Of a stretch of DNA of 43,310 nt, positions 26,174-32,614 are shown piece by piece (position 1 is the first letter of the stretch; each line of letters opens with the position of its first letter). The DNA comes from Maridesulfovibrio ferrireducens (GTDB lineage: Bacteria; Desulfobacterota; Desulfovibrionia; Desulfovibrionales; Desulfovibrionaceae), in the NCBI RefSeq assembly GCF_900101105.1, contig NZ_FNGA01000008.1, positions 1 through 43,310 of the forward strand. The letters run 5' to 3'. A model generated the notes under the pieces. That model did not search any database, was not told the origin of the DNA, and saw only the letters and a program-made list of their open reading frames with translations. The position numbers and the translations under genes are program-made.

Positions 26174-26857
26174 TTATCTGAAAATAGCAGTAAGTATAAT
26201 TACCATTCCAAGAGAAGGGAGCAGGTTTGATAAATTAATTCGTTTTATTTCCAGTAATATCAAACTTATTCCGAGTATGAGAACTCCACCTGTTGCAGTC
26301 AGTTGCTCAATCATGAGAGGAGAGAACCATTCTTGAAAAGAGTTTGCAAAAATAGTCAGAGCTCCCTGATAAAGAAGAACCGGAATAAATGAGAAAAGAA
26401 CCCCCATGCCATAGGTGGAAGCAAGGGCAATGGAAGCAAAACCGTCAAGAATGGATTTGGTATAAAGTATCGTAGGATCACCTTTGATCCCTTCCTCAAA
26501 CGACCCGATAATCGCCATTGCTCCAATGCAGAAAATAAGTGATGCGGTGATAAGCCCGTCTGTGAAGCCAGTATCTTTTGAGCCGATTGTTTTTTTAAGT
26601 TTACCGGCTAGTCGCTCAAAAAGAGTATCAAGTTTAAGCAGTTCACCTATTATCCCGCCGAGCAGAATGCTGAATATAAGAATCAGGAGGTCCTGAACCT
26701 TAAGCGCCATTTGCATACCTATTACCATGGTGCTGAGGCCCAGCCCTTGAAAAACAATCTGCCTGATGCGTTCAGGAAATCTGCTGTGGAGCATAACACC
26801 GATAAGTGAGCCGCCGATAATGGCTGCTGCGTTGACGAGTGAGCCGATAGGAATCAT
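26174..26857 (-). CDS. DUF554 family membrane protein
   Basis: The start at ATG 26857 gives the family's normal N-terminus (MIPIGSLVNAAAIIGGSLIGVML). The longer frame to 26905 adds 16 residues without support. The 227-residue product has 6-7 hydrophobic helices and the DUF554 features ERIRQIVFQGLGLSTMVIGMQ, ILLGGIIGELL, and FCIGAMAIIGSFEEGIKGD. DUF554 (YdfK/YqgA-like) proteins are predicted transporters of unknown substrate. It is the first gene of the minus-strand run, 69 bases upstream of the phosphatase gene. Confidence 0.88.
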   Translation of the reverse strand: MIPIGSLVNAAAIIGGSLIGVMLHSRFPERIRQIVFQGLGLSTMVIGMQMALKVQDLLILIFSILLGGIIGELLKLDTLFERLAGKLKKTIGSKDTGFTDGLITASLIFCIGAMAIIGSFEEGIKGDPTILYTKSILDGFASIALASTYGMGVLFSFIPVLLYQGALTIFANSFQEWFSPLMIEQLTATGGVLILGISLILLEIKRINLSNLLPSLGMVIILTAIFR

Positions 26858-27054
26858 GAAAATCTCGCAAAGGTAATATATTAGGTAGGCAGCTACGGGT
26901 AACATTTAGTGTTTCGGTTTACAATAAAAGAGTAGTCAAAAACAGAGTGTGTACTAACTGAATGTTTTGATGACGGTCATTGCGGGGTTGTTATACTTTG
27001 TGTAGTTTAGCACTAAAAAAGATGAGTTAGTCAGGCATAATAAAGGTGGGCCTA

Positions 27055-28839
27055 GTGAAAAGCAGCTTCTTTGCATTATCTTTGAAACAAAGAATTCGAA
27101 TTTTTTTATTTTCTGTTTTGACGCTGCTGGCAGTGTCATTGCTGGGGATTTTGCTGGTTCAATATTACTTGAAGGATATGACGCGAGTCGCTGATGAACG
27201 GTTGACCCTATATGAAAATACGCTGAAGTTACAACTTAATAAGTATAGCTATTTGCCTTTTCTTGTAGCCAGAAGTTCATTGGTTAGAAATTTTCTTGTC
27301 GATGGAATTGATAAGGCTGAGGTAAATGTTTTTTTGGAGGAGGCTAGTCATAAAGCTGATTCCACTGCGGTATATCTTGTTGATTCTTCTGGTATTGTGC
27401 TTTGCTCCAGCAATTGGAATAAAGACAATTCTTACATAGGTTTAGATCTTTCTTTTCGCCCTTATTTTAAAGAGGGCATAAAAGGAAAGGAGAAAAGATT
27501 CTATGGCGTGGGGTTTGCCTCGGAGCAACCCGGTTATTATATATCTTATCCCGTTATGGTGAATGGTTCCCCGAAGGGGGTTGCCGTGGTTAAAATAGAT
27601 CTTTCCCGGCTTCAGACAATTTGGAAAGATGGCGGGGAAACTATTTTTGTTGCTGATTCTAAAGATATTATTATTCTTTCCAGCCGTCCTGCATGGCAAT
27701 ATCGAACTCTTATCACTCTATCTCCCGAAACCTTGCGAACCATTCAGGAGGGGGGGCAGTATCCAGAACCAAAACTTCGCAGATTAGAGTTTGAACCTGT
27801 TTTCTCCGGTATGTTGAATATGGTTCGCATTGATGGACAATATTTTCGTGAAACAACCCGCCATCTTAAAAGTATGGACTGGACGATTAGTTATTTTATG
27901 GGAGTCCGTCCGCTTTGGGAAAGAATTTTAGGAATCAGTTTGACCTCGTTTGTTCTAATTGGTCTGGCGATATTGATCAGAATGTTTTTAAACGAACGAC
28001 ATTTGAAGAATGTTTCCAGACAACAGGCGCGTGAAGCTGATAAAATTCAGGCAATCAATATTAGGCTGGAGCAGGAGATTAAAGAGAGGGAGAGGACTGA
28101 ACGGGAATTGCGTGCTGCACAGAAGGAACTTATCGAGGCCGGTAAGCTGGCTGCCGTCGGTGAGATGGCTACGGCTGTGGCTCATGAACTCAATCAACCT
28201 ATTTCCGCTCTTAAGATGTACGTTGCCAGTTGCCGATTGATGCTCAAACGGAATAAAACAACAGAACTTGATCCTACTCTGGTCAATGTGCTGGGTATCA
28301 GTGACCGCATGGCCAGAGTCACGGAACAACTTAAATCCTTTGCCCGTAAATCATCAGAGTGTGAGTCCGAGTTTGATTTGCGTGAAGCAGTCAATGCTAC
28401 TTTGGCCTTGATGAAGCATCAGTTTGAATTAGAGGGATGTGAAGTAATGCTGAACATCCCGGAGTATAAAGTTTCGCTTCTCGGAGACTGTGGTCGGTTT
28501 GAACAGGTTCTCATAAATCTTTTTCGCAACGCGCTGGATGCAATGCAGGGGCAGGAAAATAAGCTTATTGGAGTTAATGTTCAAATTGAGCAGGAGATGG
28601 TAATTGTTCGAGTTCTGGACAATGGCCCGGGAATTGATGCGGAAGTAGATTCCAGTGTATTTGAACCCTTTGTAACAACGAAGAAAGAAGGTGTGGGCCT
28701 TGGTCTCGGTTTGTCTATTTCTTATAAAATAATCAAAGATATGGGCGGACGTATATGGGTTGAAAATCGTAGTGAGGGTGGCGCCGAATTTTGTCTGAAG
28801 CTTCCACTTTATCAACGGAGGGAGGATGCGAATGACTGA
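27055..28839 (+). CDS. dctB: C4-dicarboxylate-type sensor histidine kinase (DctB-like)
   Basis: I prefer the GTG at 27055 (beginning MKSSFFALSLKQRIRIFL) because AAGGTGGG lies just before it. A GTG at 27046 would overlap that site. The 594-residue protein has a TM helix (about 13-37), a periplasmic double-Cache sensor (about 60-270, with VDSSGIVLCSS and DLSFRPYFKEG), and a second TM (about 286-307). A coiled coil leads to HisKA with His377 in VAHELNQPISALK, and a HATPase with LDNGPGID and GLGLGLSIS follows. The layout is that of DctB, which senses external C4-dicarboxylates. It overlaps the DctD-like activator gene, with a matching sigma-54 promoter downstream before an SLC13 transporter. Confidence 0.9.
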   Translation: MKSSFFALSLKQRIRIFLFSVLTLLAVSLLGILLVQYYLKDMTRVADERLTLYENTLKLQLNKYSYLPFLVARSSLVRNFLVDGIDKAEVNVFLEEASHKADSTAVYLVDSSGIVLCSSNWNKDNSYIGLDLSFRPYFKEGIKGKEKRFYGVGFASEQPGYYISYPVMVNGSPKGVAVVKIDLSRLQTIWKDGGETIFVADSKDIIILSSRPAWQYRTLITLSPETLRTIQEGGQYPEPKLRRLEFEPVFSGMLNMVRIDGQYFRETTRHLKSMDWTISYFMGVRPLWERILGISLTSFVLIGLAILIRMFLNERHLKNVSRQQAREADKIQAINIRLEQEIKERERTERELRAAQKELIEAGKLAAVGEMATAVAHELNQPISALKMYVASCRLMLKRNKTTELDPTLVNVLGISDRMARVTEQLKSFARKSSECESEFDLREAVNATLALMKHQFELEGCEVMLNIPEYKVSLLGDCGRFEQVLINLFRNALDAMQGQENKLIGVNVQIEQEMVIVRVLDNGPGIDAEVDSSVFEPFVTTKKEGVGLGLGLSISYKIIKDMGGRIWVENRSEGGAEFCLKLPLYQRREDAND

Positions 28840-30199
28840 TGTCATTATTATAGATGATGAAAGAACTGTGAGGGAGTCTGCACAGCAATGGCTGGAACTC
28901 TCCGGTTTGTCGGTTAGAGTTTATTCTGATGCCAAAGAAGCCTTGGCTTATATTGATTCTGATTTTTCAGGTGTGGTTGTTTCCGATGTTAAGATGTCCG
29001 GTATAGACGGGCTTGCTTTGCAAAAAAAAATATTCGAGCTTGATCCGGGAATTCCGGTGGTTTTATTTACAGGGCATGGTGATATTGCCATGGCGGTGAC
29101 CGCCATCCGGGACGGAGCTTATGATTTTGTTGAAAAGCCGTTCGATCCGGAAAGGATGCTGGAAATTATCAAGCGCGCTATGGAAAAGAGGCAGCTTGTG
29201 TTGGAGAATCGCGATTTGCGGCGAGAAATGCAAAATTCCAGAGGGATGGAATCTAAACTTATCGGTACCAGTAAAAAAATGCGTGAGCTTAAGCGGGAAA
29301 TTGCCAATATTGCTCCCACCGCAGCTAATGTGCTGATTTCCGGTGCTACGGGGACGGGAAAAGAGGTTGTTGCCCGTTCTATTCACGCCTTGAGCATGAC
29401 CGGCAGAGGACCTTATATCGCATTGAATTGTGCTGCTATTCCTGTGAGCATGGCTGAAAGCGAATTGTTCGGGCATTGTTCAGGTGCTTTCACTAGTGCG
29501 CAGGGGGATCGGATCGGTAAATTGGAAGCAGCCAATGGCGGTACTCTTTTTCTGGATGAAGTGAACAGCATGCCGCTGGATGTGCAGGGTAAATTGCTCC
29601 GAGCTCTTGAGTGCAAGGAGATAACTCCTCTTGGTAGTAATAAGGCCAAGCATGTTGAATTCAGACTTATATCCGCTATGAACGAAGATCCGCAGGAAGC
29701 TGTGCGTAATGGAAAGCTTCGCGAGGATCTCCTTTTTCGGTTGAATACTGTAGAGCTTGTAGTTCCTCCGTTGCGGGAACGTAGAGATGACATTTCGATG
29801 TTGTTTTCCTTTTTTATGGAGCGGGCTGCGGAAACATGGGATAAACCCGTTGAACCTCTCCCTTCGGAAAGTCTCGCTGTTTTGATGGGTTATAGTTGGC
29901 CCGGAAATGTGCGTGAATTAAAAAATATTGCAGAACGTTATGTGTTGTCGGCTCTCCCGCCACGGGAGCGTATTCCCAAGCTTTTATCCAGCAGTAGCGA
30001 GGATAGAGGGGATTCTGCTGTGCCGCTTAAGGATCAGGTTAATCTTTTTGAACGTAACTTGATAAAAGAATCTTTGCTTAGTCATAAGGGCAATATAAAG
30101 GCGGTGCTTGCCGAACTCATGATTCCTCGCCGTACATTAAATGAAAAGATGTCCAAATTTAATTTGAAGCGATTATATAAATCCAGTCGATCTGGATAA
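28832..30199 (+). CDS. dctD: Sigma-54-dependent response regulator (DctD-like)
   Basis: The ATG at 28832 is spaced correctly from GGAGGGAGG; the ATG at 28826 is too close. The 455-residue protein has a receiver (1-120, phospho-acceptor Asp52 in VVSDVKMSGIDG, Lys in VEKPF), an AAA+ sigma-54 activation domain (about 145-370), and a C-terminal Fis-type helix-turn-helix (GNIKAVLAELMIPRRTLNEK). The AAA+ domain has Walker A GATGTGKE, Walker B TLFLDEV, and an arginine-finger region. The sigma-54-contacting loop reads GAFTSA instead of GAFTGA. It should bind the paired palindromes upstream of the SLC13 gene and drive its -24/-12 promoter when phosphorylated by the DctB-like kinase. A terminator follows. 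Confidence 0.92.
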   Translation: MTDVIIIDDERTVRESAQQWLELSGLSVRVYSDAKEALAYIDSDFSGVVVSDVKMSGIDGLALQKKIFELDPGIPVVLFTGHGDIAMAVTAIRDGAYDFVEKPFDPERMLEIIKRAMEKRQLVLENRDLRREMQNSRGMESKLIGTSKKMRELKREIANIAPTAANVLISGATGTGKEVVARSIHALSMTGRGPYIALNCAAIPVSMAESELFGHCSGAFTSAQGDRIGKLEAANGGTLFLDEVNSMPLDVQGKLLRALECKEITPLGSNKAKHVEFRLISAMNEDPQEAVRNGKLREDLLFRLNTVELVVPPLRERRDDISMLFSFFMERAAETWDKPVEPLPSESLAVLMGYSWPGNVRELKNIAERYVLSALPPRERIPKLLSSSSEDRGDSAVPLKDQVNLFERNLIKESLLSHKGNIKAVLAELMIPRRTLNEKMSKFNLKRLYKSSRSG

Positions 30200-30230
30200 A
30201 ATATAGCCGTAATTACTGACATGAAAATTC

Positions 30231-30267
30231 AAGCCGGAATGCTTTTAAGCCATTCCGGCTTTTTTTA
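30231..30267 (+). terminator. Rho-independent terminator after dctD
   Basis: The stem AAGCCGGAATG/CATTCCGGCTT has a loop around TTTTAAG and is followed by a run of T. It lies 32 bases after the dctD stop and separates the kinase/regulator transcript from the sigma-54-driven transporter gene. Confidence 0.92.
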
Positions 30268-30275
30268 TAGCAAAA

Positions 30276-30295
30276 ATAAGCGGACTTTCGCTTAT
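30276..30295. promoter_or_regulatory. Distal palindrome, probable DctD upstream activator site
   Basis: A perfect inverted repeat ATAAGCG-GACTTT-CGCTTAT lies about 90-108 bp upstream of the -24 element. It shares the left half AATAAGCGGA with the second palindrome at 30308-30323. Paired sites upstream of a sigma-54 promoter are the normal arrangement for DctD binding. Assignment to this DctD is inferred from position. Confidence 0.65.
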
Positions 30296-30307
30296 CTTTT
30301 TTTGCCA

Positions 30308-30325
30308 ATAAGCGGATATCCGCCG
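30308..30325. promoter_or_regulatory. Proximal palindrome, probable DctD upstream activator site
   Basis: A perfect 12-bp palindrome GCGGATATCCGC (30312-30323) is preceded by AATAA. This repeats the half-site of the distal palindrome about 32 bp away, roughly three helical turns. It lies about 60 bp upstream of the -24 element. Confidence 0.65.
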
Positions 30326-30383
30326 ATGAATTGAAATCGTGCTTAAAAAAACCAAGATTAACAGTGCCTTATTATCCTTGTTA

Positions 30384-30400
30384 TTGGCATGCCAGTTGCT
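30384..30400 (+). promoter_or_regulatory. Sigma-54 (-24/-12) promoter of the SLC13 transporter gene
   Basis: TTGGCATG-CCAG-TTGCT matches the consensus YTGGCACG-N4-TTGCW with one change (C to T in the -24 block) and exact spacing. The predicted transcript would start about 12 bases after the GC of the -12 element, giving a ~115-base leader before ATG 30528. It fits the adjacent DctB/DctD genes. Confidence 0.85.
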
Positions 30401-30527
30401 TTGTCTGTAGTAGTGTGGGTGTTTCATAACGGACAACAGGGGTGAGTTTTCCGGTCTGAGATATCATTGAAGAATTGCATTCTTGCAGCTTGCGGACAAT
30501 TCAGACAAACTTTGGAGAGGTCTTTGT

Positions 30528-32060
30528 ATGGCACAAGAGATGAATAAATCTAGAATCATCGGTTATTTTGTCGGGCCTGCTATCTTTTTTATAATGTTGT
30601 TTATGTCTCCTCCGGAAGGAATGACTCCATCCGCATGGAAAGTCGCTGCGATTACCATTCTTATGGCCATCTGGTGGATTACCGAAGCTCTTCCGATTCC
30701 TGCAACATCACTACTTCCTATAATTTTATTTCCTCTTCTTGGCATCATGCCTTCGTCTGCTGCAACCCTTCCTTATGCAAACCATTTGATTTATCTTTTT
30801 ATGGCTGGATTTTTTCTGGCTGTGACAATGGAGAAGTGGAACCTCCATCGTCGTGTAGCGATTTATACTATCAGGTTGGTAGGACTGAGTCCCGGCAGAA
30901 TGGTTTTGGGCTTTATGCTGGCGACAGCGTTTCTTTCTATGTGGGTATCTAATACCGCCACAACTATGATGATGGTTCCTATCGGGCTGGCCGTAATCAA
31001 GCAGTCATTGGGGTTTGATTCAGCTGACCTAAAAGCTTGTCCCTCCACAGGCCCAGAATATAACTTCGGTAAGTGTCTCATGCTGGGTATCGCTTATTCT
31101 GCATCCATAGGAGGGGTTGGGACTATTATCGGTTCACCTCCCAACACTGTTATGGTCGGCATGGTTGAAAAGATGTTCGGTGTACAGATTGGATTTGGTC
31201 AGTGGATGCTTTTCGGAGTACCGTTTGCGTCCATTATGCTGTTCATCACATGGGTTCTTTTGGTATGGGTCATTTTTCCCGTAAAAGGATTGCAACTTGG
31301 TGGCGGAAGCAATCTTCTTGATGAAGAAATAGAAAAGCTTGGCCCTATGAAAAGGGAAGAAAAATATATTGTTGCTGTAGGGCTGACAATGGCTATTTTC
31401 TGGATGTCCCGCGGCTTTTTGAAGCGGGCAGATTTTATGACCGAATTGTGGCCTAACTTTAGTTACGTGCATGATGCCACGATAGGTATTCTTGGATCTC
31501 TTCTTCTTTTTTTGATTCCAACAAATTTGAAAAAAGGTGAATTCCTTTTAGACTGGAAAACTGCCGTAAAAATTCCTTGGGATGTAATAATCCTTTTTGG
31601 CGGAGGCTTGGCTATTGCAAATGGTTTCGCCAAAACCGGCCTTGCTGCACATATCGCGGGGCAACTCGTTTTGTTAGAAGGTGTTAATATTGTGGTTTTT
31701 GTCGCCGCCGTAGTTGGCCTTACCATACTGCTGACTGAAACCACTTCCAACACAGCCACAGCCACTTTGCTGATCCCCATTATGGCCTCAGCAGCTATCG
31801 CAATGGGAGTGCATCCGTTTGCAACAATTGTAAGCGCTTGTGTGGCTGCTTCCTGTGCATTTATTCTTCCAGTCGCCACTCCACCAAACGCCGTTGTTTA
31901 CAGCTCGGGCTGTATCAGTTTGGGACAGATGGCAAGGGCTGGTTTATTACTGGATTTAACAGGCGCTGTTCTCATCACAGTATTAGTGGTTTACCTCCTG
32001 CCCGTATTGTGGGGGATCGATATTATGAGCCTTCCGGCGTGGGCTGTAGTTCCTAAGTAG
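30528..32060 (+). CDS. SLC13/DASS family sodium:dicarboxylate symporter
   Basis: I chose ATG 30528 because of the GGAGAGG site 7 bases before it. A longer frame from 30483 lacks one. The 510-residue protein has about 11-12 TM helices and both SLC13 Na+/substrate signatures: MWVSNTATTMMMVPI in the first half and LTETTSNTATATLLIPI in the second. ITEALPIPATSLLPIILFP, GSPPNTV and ILPVATPPNAVVY are also present. DASS carriers import C4-dicarboxylates (succinate, malate, fumarate) or related acids with Na+. The sigma-54 promoter and DctBD genes upstream support C4-dicarboxylate uptake as its role. It is monocistronic and followed by a terminator. Confidence 0.93.
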   Translation: MAQEMNKSRIIGYFVGPAIFFIMLFMSPPEGMTPSAWKVAAITILMAIWWITEALPIPATSLLPIILFPLLGIMPSSAATLPYANHLIYLFMAGFFLAVTMEKWNLHRRVAIYTIRLVGLSPGRMVLGFMLATAFLSMWVSNTATTMMMVPIGLAVIKQSLGFDSADLKACPSTGPEYNFGKCLMLGIAYSASIGGVGTIIGSPPNTVMVGMVEKMFGVQIGFGQWMLFGVPFASIMLFITWVLLVWVIFPVKGLQLGGGSNLLDEEIEKLGPMKREEKYIVAVGLTMAIFWMSRGFLKRADFMTELWPNFSYVHDATIGILGSLLLFLIPTNLKKGEFLLDWKTAVKIPWDVIILFGGGLAIANGFAKTGLAAHIAGQLVLLEGVNIVVFVAAVVGLTILLTETTSNTATATLLIPIMASAAIAMGVHPFATIVSACVAASCAFILPVATPPNAVVYSSGCISLGQMARAGLLLDLTGAVLITVLVVYLLPVLWGIDIMSLPAWAVVPK

Positions 32061-32086
32061 CTTTGGGTTCTAGCGCCATGCCAATT

Positions 32087-32119
32087 AAAGCCGGAGGAAA
32101 TCCCTCCTCCTCCGGCTTT
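32087..32119. terminator. Hairpin terminator after the SLC13 gene
   Basis: The stem AAAGCCGGAGGA/TCCTCCGGCTTT has a CCCTCC-containing loop. The T-tract is short (CTTTAATT) on both strands. It lies 26 bases after the transporter stop and probably terminates that mRNA before tRNA-Leu. Confidence 0.75.
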
Positions 32120-32193
32120 AATTCTCGTGTAATCTTCTAAGTTTAAATACAGAATTAATAGTCTCTAAGTTTATAGGATTATACTAAATAGTC

Positions 32194-32223
32194 TTGACAG
32201 TTTCGGGTTCATCTAATAGTAAC
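32194..32223 (+). promoter_or_regulatory. Probable sigma-70 promoter of tRNA-Leu
   Basis: A consensus TTGACA (-35) at 32194-32199 has a weak TAGTAA-like -10 17 bases later, just upstream of the tRNA gene at 32237. The -35 is strong and the -10 poor, so the call rests mainly on position. Confidence 0.45.
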
Positions 32224-32236
32224 AATTTCTCAACGT

Positions 32237-32323
32237 GCCGGGATGGCGGAATTGGTAGACGCAGCGGACTCAAAATCCGCCGGTAGTGATACCATGAGAG
32301 TTCAATTCTCTCTCCCGGTACCA
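32237..32323 (+). tRNA. tRNA-Leu (anticodon CAA)
   Basis: An 87-base class-II tRNA. The acceptor strands GCCGGGA and TCCCGGT pair, with discriminator A and an encoded CCA. The D-loop region is TGGCGGAATTGGTAGACGC, the anticodon stem GCGGA/TCCGC encloses loop CTCAAAA with anticodon CAA (32271-32273), a long variable arm is present, and the T-loop is GTTCAATTC. It decodes UUG leucine codons. Its 3' end forms the left boundary of a region with mobile-element genes, so it is a likely integration site. Confidence 0.96.
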
Positions 32324-32331
32324 GATAAATC

Positions 32332-32368
32332 AAGGGTTTACAGTTTAACGACTGTAAACCCTTTTTTT
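32332..32368 (+). terminator. Rho-independent terminator after tRNA-Leu
   Basis: The perfect 11-bp stem GGGTTTACAGT/ACTGTAAACCC has a six-base loop and is followed by seven T. It begins about 10 bases after the tRNA CCA. Confidence 0.93.
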
Positions 32369-32379
32369 GTGCGTGGTTC

Positions 32380-32401
32380 CCTGTACAACTCCTGTACAAC
32401 T
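32380..32401 (+). repeat. Perfect tandem 11-bp direct repeat behind tRNA-Leu
   Basis: CCTGTACAACT occurs twice back to back (32380-32390 and 32391-32401), each containing the palindrome TGTACA. Its place 57 bases after a tRNA gene, at the start of a putative island, suggests integrase arm-type or accessory-protein binding sites at an attachment site. No second copy of the tRNA 3' end was seen in the window. Confidence 0.6.
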
Positions 32402-32555
32402 TTTTTGGGGTGTGGGAGGCAATTTTGCGTTTTTAGATTTTTTTATTATTGAGTACGGTAATAAATTTCCTATATATTCTTATTTTTTCCGCGTAGATCA
32501 TATCTATTAAAATTAAAAGTCATTATTATTAACATGTTGTTTTGTTGATGATCTT

Positions 32556-32570
32556 TGGTATGGGTTTTGT
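32556..32570 (+). promoter_or_regulatory. Weak candidate sigma-54 promoter of the helicase operon
   Basis: TGGTATG-GGTT-TTGT has the -24/-12 spacing but differs from TGGCACG-N4-TTGC at three positions, including the conserved final C. It lies 44 bases before the helicase start. An alternative with a perfect -12 (TTGCTAA at 32585-32591) has a poor -24. Either could be chance in AT-rich DNA. I list it because a sigma-54 activator is encoded in the same operon. Confidence 0.25.
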
Positions 32571-32614
32571 AGTTAGAGTGTGCATTGCTAACTAATTAAA
32601 AGCGAGAATTTCAA

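Noticed and set aside
32412-32430. GGGAGGC-N4-TTGC as sigma-54 promoter upstream of the helicase gene
   Set aside because: Only the GG/GC spacing fits; the rest of the -24 element mismatches, and it lies nearly 190 bp before the gene.
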